The notes beneath the pieces were generated by a model that was given only the letters and a program-made list of their open reading frames with translations, had not been told where the DNA came from and searched no databases. Both the position numbers and the translations under genes were made by a program. Shown here one piece after another: positions 10,121 through 17,668 of a stretch of DNA of 64,000 bases (position 1 is its first letter; the number at the start of each line of letters is the position of its first letter). This DNA is from Pseudoalteromonas rhizosphaerae (GTDB taxonomy: Bacteria; Pseudomonadota; Gammaproteobacteria; Enterobacterales; Alteromonadaceae). The stretch is from contig NZ_CABVLM010000003.1 of NCBI RefSeq assembly GCF_902498845.1, positions 248,001 to 312,000 on the forward strand, given 5' to 3'.

Positions 10121-10366
10121 ATGCTAAACGAGCTAGATTGGCTTTTAAATATTATCCTGTTAGCCCTAGGATTAGGGGCGTTTTTTATCAATCAATTAAC
10201 AATACTGCGTGTCGCGGCGATCAGCGCCTGTGCTTTACTGTTTTTGTCATTTAGCTTGGATTTAATGTCGTCGAGTGTTATTTCAAACATGAGTTTAGTG
10301 TTGATAAACACGTTTTACTTGTTCAAGGTTTATACCTTTGGGCAATTAAATGTCCCGCAAAATTAA
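10121..10366 (+). CDS. Small multi-pass membrane protein, unknown
   Basis: An 81-residue, almost wholly hydrophobic product (about three membrane segments) that I cannot assign to a family. I chose the ATG at 10121 (MLNELDWLL...). An in-frame TTG at 10103 would add six polar residues, but neither has a strong ribosome binding site. A clear terminator 24 bp after the stop supports it as the end of a real transcript, possibly shared with the preceding membrane protein. Confidence 0.5.
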   Translation: MLNELDWLLNIILLALGLGAFFINQLTILRVAAISACALLFLSFSLDLMSSSVISNMSLVLINTFYLFKVYTFGQLNVPQN

Positions 10367-10390
10367 TATCTCTCCCTAGATAATTTTATG

Positions 10391-10426
10391 TACCCTACCG
10401 GGCTTTGCTCGGTAGGGTATTTTTTT
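10391..10426 (+). terminator. Rho-independent terminator
   Basis: TACCCTACCG pairs with CGGTAGGGTA around a 9-nt loop and is followed by a run of seven T. It closes the transcript of the two small membrane protein genes. Confidence 0.92.
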
Positions 10427-10500
10427 GCGCGAATAGAACTTGGGCAGCAAAATGAACTAAGTTAAAATCATCGGCGTATTATGCTACTTTGGGTATCACT

Positions 10501-11079
10501 ATGCCTTTAACTGACTCTGATTTATTTTTAACGTCTATGGAAGACGTTGCTCGCCTAGATCACGATACGATCGAACCATCACAACACTTAACTGGCCCCT
10601 CTTTAGCACAGCAACAAAAACGCAAAGCCGCAGAATTAAATTTAAACATCGATGAAAATTATCTACGTAGTGAATTAGTCGAGCTATTAGAGCCTAATGC
10701 ACTATTGAGTTATAAAAATGCGGGAGTGCAAGATGCTGTATTTAAAAATCTTCGATTAGCTAAGTATCAGCTTGATGCGACACTTGACTTACATGGCCAA
10801 ACACTAAAAAACGCACGCCAAGCCTTATTTGAATTTATAACTGATTGCCAAAAACGTAATATTCGTGTGGTAGTGATCCGCCACGGCACTGGTATCAAAA
10901 ACAAAAAGACCCCTGGAGTGTTAAAAAGTTATACCAATAAATGGCTACAAGAAATTGACTGCGTATTAGCCTTTCATAGTGCGCTTAGGCATCATGGTGG
11001 CAGTGGTGCAAGCTATGTGTTAATTAAAAAAAGTGATGAGAAGAAGAGTGAGAACCGGGAGCGTCATAGTAAACGCTAA
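10501..11079 (+). CDS. smrA: Smr-domain protein (SmrA/YdaL-like)
   Basis: A 192-residue protein with a C-terminal Smr (small MutS-related) domain. The domain shows the LDLHGQTLKNAR start motif and the RHGTG motif (in VVVIRHGTGIKNKKTPGVLKSY), and ends in HGGSGASYVLI. Smr domains are endonucleases or nucleic-acid binding modules; YdaL of E. coli has the same layout of an acidic N-terminal half followed by Smr. I start it at the ATG at 10501; an in-frame TTG at 10489 would add four residues but is not needed for the family. The biological role is not settled even in E. coli. Confidence 0.85.
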   Translation: MPLTDSDLFLTSMEDVARLDHDTIEPSQHLTGPSLAQQQKRKAAELNLNIDENYLRSELVELLEPNALLSYKNAGVQDAVFKNLRLAKYQLDATLDLHGQTLKNARQALFEFITDCQKRNIRVVVIRHGTGIKNKKTPGVLKSYTNKWLQEIDCVLAFHSALRHHGGSGASYVLIKKSDEKKSENRERHSKR

Positions 11080-11109
11080 CCCGGCTTCGATATCAATTGT
11101 TGGTTCTAT

Positions 11110-11241
11110 TTATTCTGTTTGGCTTTGTAAAACGGGGGCTTGTTCACTTGCATTAGCTTGATTAAACCATGCAGACACACCCATTAAGACCACTGAAATA
11201 ACGATAATACTAAATTTAACGCCTGTTTGATGCTGTTTCAT
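11110..11241 (-). CDS. 43-residue single-pass membrane peptide, unknown
   Basis: A short reading frame in an otherwise empty gap. It starts ATG (MKQHQTGVK...) with an AAGGTG ribosome binding site five bases upstream, has a hydrophobic stretch at about residues 10-25, and ends in a short polar tail rich in Gln and Glu (ends QSQTE). It is either a small inner-membrane protein with a periplasmic tail or a very small exported peptide, cut perhaps after NANA near residue 31. I know no family for it. The case rests on the good ribosome binding site and the coherent membrane topology. Confidence 0.45.
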   Translation of the reverse strand: MKQHQTGVKFSIIVISVVLMGVSAWFNQANASEQAPVLQSQTE

Positions 11242-11339
11242 TGTACACCTTATTATTATTGTTAGTGTTTTTTGAGTTAACTAGACTAACTAAAATTACA
11301 GATGTTAACAAGATGTACTACACTATTGTCGCTGAACTT

Positions 11340-12260
11340 TTAATAACCTTTTGTTCTATCAACCTGATTATTTAATTTAAGGCCTGTTTTCATACGTTGT
11401 ACATTATTAGCAATCTGCTGCGTTACAGTTTCCAGATCAGACAATGCCGCGCAATGGGGAGTCATTGTAACCGCTGAATGACGCCAAAAAGGATGCTCTG
11501 CAGCTAATGGCTCTTGTGCAAAAACATCCAATGTGGCTCCTCTTATAATTTGATTATCTAATGCCCAAAGTAAATCGTCTGCAACGACGTGCTGGCCTCG
11601 CGCTACATTGATGAGCACAGCATGACTTGGTAGCTGCATTAATAAGTTGCGATTAATAAAGCCCTTCGTTTGCGTGGTTAGTGGAAATAAACACACGAGA
11701 TAATCAGCTTGTGCTAACAAACTCGGTAACTCACTTGCTTGATGAATACAATTTACTTCGGGTATATTTTTAGGGTTTTGTGAAAATGCACTTACGGTAA
11801 AATTATTAGCCAGTAAACGTTTAGCGCAGCTTTGTCCTAACTCACCAAAACCTAAAATCACAACATGATTATGACTATAAGCGCGTTTTGGCAGCCATTG
11901 TCGTTGTTGTTGCTTAATCACATAGTCTTTAAGCCTTAACTTATGCGCTAAAATATGGGTAAGCACATACTCTGCCATATCATGAGCTAAATTTTCATCA
12001 ACGATGCGTGTCACAACGACATTGTCAGGGAGTAAGTTTAAATCAATGCTATCGACCCCTGCGCCAAATGAAGAAACTACTTTTAAATTTGGTAGTTGTG
12101 CCCACATATCTGCAGGTGCCAGCCAAGCAAGCACAAATTCAACATCCTCTAAGTTATCACAATCTGGCCACTGTGAAATTTTTACACCTGGTAATTTAGT
12201 CGCTAACGCAGTAATAATTTTACTGCAATCACGTCCACTAATCGCAACGAGTACGCTCAT
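11340..12260 (-). CDS. ghrA: NAD(P)-dependent 2-hydroxyacid dehydrogenase (GhrA-like)
   Basis: D-isomer 2-hydroxyacid dehydrogenase of 306 residues, closest in pattern to glyoxylate/hydroxypyruvate reductase A. The Rossmann motif is GFGELG at 137-142. The catalytic triad is R221 (NVARG), E250 (FAQEPL) and H269 (TPHCAAL), and the substrate loop SSFGAGVD lies at 63-70. It should reduce glyoxylate or hydroxypyruvate in the cytoplasm. The precise substrate and the NADH/NADPH choice are inferred. It is alone and divergent from the acyltransferase gene. Confidence 0.85.
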   Translation of the reverse strand: MSVLVAISGRDCSKIITALATKLPGVKISQWPDCDNLEDVEFVLAWLAPADMWAQLPNLKVVSSFGAGVDSIDLNLLPDNVVVTRIVDENLAHDMAEYVLTHILAHKLRLKDYVIKQQQRQWLPKRAYSHNHVVILGFGELGQSCAKRLLANNFTVSAFSQNPKNIPEVNCIHQASELPSLLAQADYLVCLFPLTTQTKGFINRNLLMQLPSHAVLINVARGQHVVADDLLWALDNQIIRGATLDVFAQEPLAAEHPFWRHSAVTMTPHCAALSDLETVTQQIANNVQRMKTGLKLNNQVDRTKGY

Positions 12261-12347
12261 GTTATGCCTATAGAGTTGTTGATTTGCAAAGAGTATAACC
12301 TTTGTTAAAACATTTAATCTAATCGAATTACTGCTCGGCTCTTTAAA

Positions 12348-12387
12348 AAGTCACACAACTGCAACCTAATTGTCATGGCAAGCTTTT
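12348..12387 (+). promoter_or_regulatory. Candidate tandem Pho box and -10 upstream of olsF
   Basis: Seven-base units AAGTCAC (12348), CTGCAAC (12359) and TTGTCAT (12370) recur exactly every 11 bp, the spacing of PhoB half-sites (consensus CTGTCAT); a fourth, degenerate unit falls at 12381-12387. Ten bases further on is TATATT (12398-12403), a plausible -10, so the array takes the place of the -35 as in known PhoB promoters. The gene behind it makes a phosphorus-free lipid. Individual units match the consensus only in part. Confidence 0.5.
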
Positions 12388-12429
12388 ACTCTGGCGATAT
12401 ATTGATCACCATATGCAAACGAGGTAATT

Positions 12430-14142
12430 ATGATCAGTGTTGATAAAGTAATCGCAGCAAATCTACCACAATTAGAAAACTCACCTAAAGTAAAAAGTTT
12501 AGTTAAAAAAGGGTTAGGTTATTTGCTTCACGAACAAGAATTTGTTGCATTTGGTGATGCCTACCCGCACTTACAAGGCATTGAGTTTGTTGAGCAAGTA
12601 TTGGATGAACTCGATTTTGATACTCGCTACAAGCCAAAGCAGATTGAGAATATTCCTAGCGAAGGTAAGTTAGTTATTGTTGCTAACCACCCTATTGGCT
12701 CTTTAGATGCACTGGCATTAATTAAAGTATTATCAAGTGTTCGTAAGGATTTAAAGGTCGTTGCTAATCGCATGTTAATGTCAGTTACGCCAATGCACTC
12801 ATTATTACTGCCGGTCGATAATTTATCGGGTGACAGTAAAAAGCAAGAACTCAATAATATCCACCAGCACCTTAAAGAAGCTGGGGCTATTCTCATTTTC
12901 CCAGCAGGTGAAGTGTCGCGTTTAAGCCCTACCGGAATTAAAGATTGCAAGTGGAATAGTGGTTTTTTACGGATCGCAAAAAAAGCCAATGCGCCAATTT
13001 TACCGATTTTTATTAAAGCCAAAAATAGCCCACTTTTTTATGGCACATCGATGATTTACAAGCCTTTAGCGAGTTTATTACTGGTTAAAGAAATGTTTAA
13101 ACAACGACAAAAATCATTAGAGTTTGAAATAGGCGCATCGATACCTCCAGAGTCTTATTTAATTGAAAACCTTAAAGACAAAGAAGTAGTCAATCTGATC
13201 CGTAAGCAGCTTTATGCACTTACCTCAAAGAAAACCTTACCGCTTAAAACACAAGCACCCATCGCTTCCTCAGAATGCCGCAAGGAACTAAAAAAAGCCA
13301 TCGAACAGTGTGAGCTATTAGGCACAACTCAAGACGGCATGCAGATATACCTTTATCAATATCAAGGCAGCTCAGCGATTTTCAGAGAGCTTGGCCGGTT
13401 ACGAGAGATTTCGTTTCGCACTGTTGGTGAAGGCAGTGGTAAGCGTCGTGATATTGATAAGTACGATATGGATTATCAGCACTTGGTTTTATGGGACGGC
13501 TCACAACTTGAATTGGTTGGCGCATACCGACTTGCTTGTGCTCAAGCTATTATTGATAAACACGGCCGCAAAGGTTTATATACTGATAGCTTATTTTCTT
13601 ACAGTGATGCAATGACTCCTTACTTTGCTGCAGGTATTGAACTGGGTCGCAGCTTTGTACAACCTAAATACTGGGGTCGTAAAAGTCTTGATTATTTATG
13701 GTATGGGATTGGCGCGTTTGTGAAAAATTATCCTCAGTATCGCTACCTCTACGGCGCAGTCAGTGTCTCGAACGCGTTGCCAGAACCTGCCAAAGCCATG
13801 TTAGTTCATTATTATCAGCATTATTACGGCGCTAAGCAGGTTATTGCTACACCTAATAATGAGTTCAAACTCACAGAGCAGCAACTCATACAGTGCGCAA
13901 ATCTATTTAGCGGTAATGATGTCAAAGAAGACTTTGTTGAGCTCAAACATGTGCTCGCAAACATGGGTGCCCAAGTACCCACTTTATTTAAACAATACAC
14001 CGAACTATGTGAGCCTGGCGGCGTACAGTTTTTAAGTTTTAGTGTTGATCCTGATTTCAATAATTGTATTGATGGCTTAGTGCTTGTTGATCTTGAAAAA
14101 GTAAAAGAAGGCAAAGCAAAAAGATATTTAGGAAAGAACTAA
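12430..14142 (+). CDS. olsF: Bifunctional ornithine lipid synthase-like acyltransferase (OlsF type)
   Basis: A fusion of two acyltransferases, 570 residues. The N-terminal half is a PlsC-type lysophospholipid acyltransferase with NHPIGSLD (H87, D93, the variant with five residues between) and FPAGEVSR at 157-164. The C-terminal half, from about residue 300, is a GNAT-fold acyl-ACP N-acyltransferase related to OlsB/hemolysin (LREISFRTVGEGSGKRRDID, then LELVGAYRLA). In OlsF of Serratia and Vibrio the C-terminal part acylates ornithine to lyso-ornithine lipid and the N-terminal part adds the second acyl chain. This membrane-associated enzyme would replace phospholipids when phosphate is short, which fits the Pho-box-like array upstream. 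The ATG at 12430 follows GAGG. Confidence 0.82.
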   Translation: MISVDKVIAANLPQLENSPKVKSLVKKGLGYLLHEQEFVAFGDAYPHLQGIEFVEQVLDELDFDTRYKPKQIENIPSEGKLVIVANHPIGSLDALALIKVLSSVRKDLKVVANRMLMSVTPMHSLLLPVDNLSGDSKKQELNNIHQHLKEAGAILIFPAGEVSRLSPTGIKDCKWNSGFLRIAKKANAPILPIFIKAKNSPLFYGTSMIYKPLASLLLVKEMFKQRQKSLEFEIGASIPPESYLIENLKDKEVVNLIRKQLYALTSKKTLPLKTQAPIASSECRKELKKAIEQCELLGTTQDGMQIYLYQYQGSSAIFRELGRLREISFRTVGEGSGKRRDIDKYDMDYQHLVLWDGSQLELVGAYRLACAQAIIDKHGRKGLYTDSLFSYSDAMTPYFAAGIELGRSFVQPKYWGRKSLDYLWYGIGAFVKNYPQYRYLYGAVSVSNALPEPAKAMLVHYYQHYYGAKQVIATPNNEFKLTEQQLIQCANLFSGNDVKEDFVELKHVLANMGAQVPTLFKQYTELCEPGGVQFLSFSVDPDFNNCIDGLVLVDLEKVKEGKAKRYLGKN

Positions 14143-14197
14143 GAACGCAAAGGTGTATAAAATAACAGCGACCAGCCATCTAGCTTATTTACTAAAC

Positions 14198-14256
14198 CTA
14201 CTTTTGATCCGTAACGTGAATTTGCGCTCGCAGTATGCTATCAAAAGTAGTTTTTA
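14198..14256 (+). terminator. Long hairpin with T run after olsF
   Basis: CTACTTTTGAT (14198-14208) and ATCAAAAGTAG (14240-14250) are a perfect 11-bp inverted repeat around a 31-nt loop, followed at once by TTTTTA. It can end the olsF transcript, although the loop is long for an intrinsic terminator. It lies 50 bp before the next gene, so it may equally be an operator for that operon. Confidence 0.5.
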
Positions 14257-14305
14257 TGTGCAGATATGATAAAGTGGTTGTACACAAATTGTTGACAGAA
14301 CAGCT

Positions 14306-15919
14306 ATGAAAAGGTCCCTGCTATTTTTAGCTTTTATCATTATTTTTTCGGTAGTTAGCATTCAATTATTGGTGATACCTCATTTTGAAAGTAACGTCAG
14401 ATACCCTACTGAAAAATGGGCTTTAGAGTTTTTAACATCAGGATCTACGGATCTTCTTGCACAACAATTACAATCCATACCTAAACACCAGAGAATGGCA
14501 TACTTACAAACCATACAAGCTAATTTTGGCTTTGAACTTACTTTACAAGACTATCAACAAAATGATTTTTCAAGTGAGCAACAATCTTGGCTCGCAGAGG
14601 ATAAAATTTGGGGTGATCCGCAAGCAGATTTAGCATATCGAAAAATAGATGACGAACAGCTATTAGTAATTGTAAAACCCAATACGGTTCCTAAGCATCT
14701 GATCAACGAAGCGCAACGTTGGATGATGGGCTCTTTTTACCTACTGAATAATATGCTGATGCAACACCCACAGCAGAGCTGGCCGTCGATAATTGATTCG
14801 CTCAGTGATGCTTTTACATATCCCGTTGCACTGATGACATTGAGTGAGTTAACTTACACAGAGCAACAAATAGCCCAATTAAAAACAGGAGCTATTGTGA
14901 CCATATCAACTGCGGATTCTGATTTTATTGGCTATCCCGCTGACATTGCCGTACAGCGCATCAAAAATAGCGATAAAGTAATTGTACTTGGCCCTTTTAG
15001 CCCTCAACTAAAGGGCAAAGTGGTGTACATGTTAAGTATCTTTTATTTTATATTCGGCTTTTTTCTGCTTATACCAATTATAATATGGTTAATTCCTGGC
15101 TGGCGCTCTATGTTATCGCTCAATAAAGTGGCGATATTACTTGGACAAGGTAAATTTGATGCTCGCGCTAAGCTAATTCGTTTTAGCCATCTAAACCACT
15201 TGTCCAAAACGTTTAATACCATGGCCGAAAAAATACAACGCCTTATCTCTTCTCATAAAACTCTGATCAATGCTGTATCACATGAATTGCGAACTCCCAT
15301 CGCACGCATTGAATTCAATGTTGAATTACTTAGAAATAGTACAACCAATGACTATCAACTAGGGCAACTAGAGCGGATTGAATTATCTTTGAATGAACTA
15401 AATTCATTAGTGTCAGAAATGCTTACACATGCTCGATTTGAGCGCGAAATACCCACTCTTACATTTGCAACCGTTGAACTTAATCATTGGATAAAACAAG
15501 AGTTAATCTGTTGGCAAGAAGCCAACCCTGATACTGAGATTGTTTTACTTGAACAAGGCGCTTGCCATGCAATGATTGATAAGTTTTATATGAGCCGTGC
15601 ATTAAGTAATTTAATGCGCAATGCCATAGCGTATGGAAGAAACCATATTCAAGTAAGCTATGAACAAACCGCAAAAGGCTGGCTGATTTGTGTTGCTGAT
15701 AACGGTGATGGTATTCCTTTACCCTGTGCTGAGAAGGTATTTGAACCATTCTATCGAGAAGATCAAAGTCGTAATTTGCAAGTCGGTGGAACCGGACTAG
15801 GCCTTGCAATCGTTAAACAAATTTTAGGCTGGCATGAAGGAACCGCGAGTGTTGAGCAATCCAGCTTAGGTGGTGCATGTTTCATACTAAATTGGCCAGC
15901 CAAACGCACACATCGATAA
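14306..15919 (+). CDS. Two-component sensor histidine kinase, RstB-like
   Basis: Membrane sensor kinase of 537 residues. There are hydrophobic segments at about 4-24 and 240-263 enclosing a periplasmic domain of some 215 residues, then a HAMP linker. The phosphoacceptor is H326 in VSHELRTPIARI, the N box is SNLMRNAIAYG, and the G boxes are DNGDGIP and GGTGLGLAIVKQI. The C-terminal ending (WHEGTASVE...GGACFILNWP) and the partner gene resemble RstB of E. coli. It is followed 19 bp later by its response regulator. In E. coli the regulator gene comes first; here the order is kinase then regulator. The signal is unknown. Confidence 0.87.
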   Translation: MKRSLLFLAFIIIFSVVSIQLLVIPHFESNVRYPTEKWALEFLTSGSTDLLAQQLQSIPKHQRMAYLQTIQANFGFELTLQDYQQNDFSSEQQSWLAEDKIWGDPQADLAYRKIDDEQLLVIVKPNTVPKHLINEAQRWMMGSFYLLNNMLMQHPQQSWPSIIDSLSDAFTYPVALMTLSELTYTEQQIAQLKTGAIVTISTADSDFIGYPADIAVQRIKNSDKVIVLGPFSPQLKGKVVYMLSIFYFIFGFFLLIPIIIWLIPGWRSMLSLNKVAILLGQGKFDARAKLIRFSHLNHLSKTFNTMAEKIQRLISSHKTLINAVSHELRTPIARIEFNVELLRNSTTNDYQLGQLERIELSLNELNSLVSEMLTHARFEREIPTLTFATVELNHWIKQELICWQEANPDTEIVLLEQGACHAMIDKFYMSRALSNLMRNAIAYGRNHIQVSYEQTAKGWLICVADNGDGIPLPCAEKVFEPFYREDQSRNLQVGGTGLGLAIVKQILGWHEGTASVEQSSLGGACFILNWPAKRTHR

Positions 15920-15938
15920 TCCACATAGAGAACAAGAA

Positions 15939-16646
15939 ATGAAAACAAAGATTTTAGTGGTAGAAGATGATTTACCGCTTGCAGAGTCAATTCAAGAGTA
16001 TTTAACGATTGAAGGCTATCAGGTTGAAGTAGAATCAAATGGCGAGCATGCGGTCTCCCGTATTCTTCAGTGGCAGCCAGCTCTGGTGCTGCTTGACGTT
16101 ATGTTACCTAACAAGGATGGCTTAACGGTATGCCGCGAAGTAAGGCAGTCATACAGCGGCTATATTTTGATGTTTACTGCACGAGAAGAAGAAATTGATC
16201 AGGTTGTAGGGCTTGAAATTGGTGCCGACGATTATTTATTAAAGCCGGTGAAACCTCGCTTACTACTGGCAAAAATTAAAGCTTTTTTAAGACGTGGACA
16301 TCCCACAGATCCACTCGCCATAAAGCCACAAACGAAAGAGTCTATAACGTTTGGGCAATTAATCATTAATACGCACAACCGAACTGTCTCTTTAGCAACG
16401 CAACATATCCAGCTCACAGACGGCGAATATGACCTACTGCTACTGCTTGCTAAAAATGCAGGAGTTATTCTGTCACGTAGTGACATTGTTGAAAAAATAA
16501 AAGGTTATCACTATGATGGAATTGAACGTGGTGTTGATAATCATATTAGCCAGTTACGCAAGAAGCTCGGTGATAATGCGCGTAACCCAATAAAAATTAA
16601 GACTATCCGTTCCAAAGGCTACTTATTTGTAGTTAGTGCGTGGTAG
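15939..16646 (+). CDS. OmpR-family response regulator, RstA-like
   Basis: DNA-binding regulator of 235 residues. The receiver domain (1-120) has D10/D11, phosphoacceptor D53 in LLDVMLPNKDG, T80 and K102 (LKPVKP). The C-terminal winged helix starts near 128 and ends with the typical GVDNHISQLRKKLGDN and TIRSKGYLF stretches. The phrase LVLLDVMLPNKDGLTVCREVR and overall length match RstA. It follows its kinase in one operon. Targets cannot be inferred from this window. Confidence 0.9.
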   Translation: MKTKILVVEDDLPLAESIQEYLTIEGYQVEVESNGEHAVSRILQWQPALVLLDVMLPNKDGLTVCREVRQSYSGYILMFTAREEEIDQVVGLEIGADDYLLKPVKPRLLLAKIKAFLRRGHPTDPLAIKPQTKESITFGQLIINTHNRTVSLATQHIQLTDGEYDLLLLLAKNAGVILSRSDIVEKIKGYHYDGIERGVDNHISQLRKKLGDNARNPIKIKTIRSKGYLFVVSAW

Positions 16647-16660
16647 TTCTAGGTGGATAT

Positions 16661-16691
16661 GGCGCTATATCTCCAACATGAGAGTAGCGCC
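16661..16691 (+). terminator. Weak hairpin after the RstA-like gene
   Basis: GGCGCTA (16661-16667) pairs with TAGCGCC (16685-16691), 14 bp after the stop codon, followed by only three T. It could be a weak or bidirectional terminator between two convergent genes. Confidence 0.4.
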
Positions 16692-16769
16692 TTTGAGAGA
16701 CTTGAACTGTGGATAATACATCTATCTCAGCAACTATTTCACACTAACCAGAGGAGTTTTAATCTAAAG

Positions 16770-17441
16770 TTATTCTTCAGCCATTACTCGTTTACCATTA
16801 CTATCGACAACTAATAAATATGAAGCGCCAAAATTACCCGCACATAAATCGATAGCCTGATTGGCAACTTTTAGGCCATTAGCACAATTACTCACCGCTA
16901 AGAACGCTGTGACACTGCCCTTTTTTGTAGTTAATACTTTTTTATCATCAATTGACACATCATACTCGCCATAGGCAAATAAACGCACATTAAATACATC
17001 TGCAGTATTGTTTTGTTTTTTATCAATGACAGACAAAGCCCGCTTACCTGAAGATTGCCAAGCAATTACCCATAAATCGTCGTTATTACTCAAAGTTGTA
17101 TTTATGCGTTCCTCTTTATTCGCATTGATACTATCTTTAACTCCCAAGTTAATCATGTTATTGATTACTTTATAACTGTAGTTATAGCGACTACCCACAG
17201 CATTGGCCTCTACATCGCCCGCAGCGATGTTATCACTATCGAATAAACCACTGTAGCCGGTGCTAATACTCCTTTTTTTGACATGAAAGTCAGCCATATA
17301 ATCCAATGAATTTATGAAAGACATATTTGCTTGATGGGTTAATTTATCATCTAATTCATCCGTGCTTTCACCACATCCACTTAAAGCAGCTGCCACACCA
17401 AACAACAGTGCAATACTAAATCCTTTATTACTGGTGCTCAT
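16770..17441 (-). CDS. Predicted lipoprotein of unknown function
   Basis: A 223-residue product beginning MSTSNKGFSIALLFGVAAALSGC, with a lipobox ending in cysteine 23 and thus a lipid-anchored envelope protein. I chose the ATG at 17441, which has GGAG upstream; in-frame upstream starts would push the signal peptide inward. The mature part is mixed alpha/beta with many Asn, Asp and Ser residues and one cysteine pair (SNCANGLK, DLCAG) that may form a disulfide. I do not recognise a domain. It is convergent with the RstA-like gene and is preceded by repeats that could be an operator. Confidence 0.7.
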   Translation of the reverse strand: MSTSNKGFSIALLFGVAAALSGCGESTDELDDKLTHQANMSFINSLDYMADFHVKKRSISTGYSGLFDSDNIAAGDVEANAVGSRYNYSYKVINNMINLGVKDSINANKEERINTTLSNNDDLWVIAWQSSGKRALSVIDKKQNNTADVFNVRLFAYGEYDVSIDDKKVLTTKKGSVTAFLAVSNCANGLKVANQAIDLCAGNFGASYLLVVDSNGKRVMAEE

Positions 17442-17539
17442 AACAATCTCCATAATGTTTAATTTTATCAACGCTAAAAACCGCACTAAACGCTGTTATT
17501 ACTTTAATAATTTTTTATTAATCAATTACTAAGTATTTT

Positions 17540-17556
17540 ATTTCGAATAGCGAAAT
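17540..17556. promoter_or_regulatory. Inverted repeat upstream of the lipoprotein gene
   Basis: ATTTCG-AATAG-CGAAAT is a perfect 6-bp inverted repeat with a 5-bp centre, about 100 bp before the lipoprotein start on the minus strand. Its size suits a dimeric regulator, but no named consensus fits. Confidence 0.3.
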
Positions 17557-17603
17557 TTACTGAAAAAATGTTAGCATATCCTTTACGAGACATCTCTCAG
17601 CGC

Positions 17604-17628
17604 TTGTCGGACATTGTCAGAAATTGTC
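17604..17628. repeat. Three TTGTC units at exact 10-bp spacing
   Basis: TTGTC occurs at 17604, 17614 and 17624, with similar bases following (GGACA, AGAAA, TGTTT). The gap between dapE and the lipoprotein gene (both minus strand) holds this array, and TATAAT follows at 17633-17638 on the plus strand. It may be a helical-phase regulator array or chance. Confidence 0.35.
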
Positions 17629-17668
17629 TGTTTATAATGAACAGTTTAATGATGGCCTTGCGTTATAG

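Noticed and set aside
12430-14142. Frameshift or artificial fusion of two acyltransferase genes
   Set aside because: The frame is continuous, the length agrees with known OlsF proteins, and both halves are complete.
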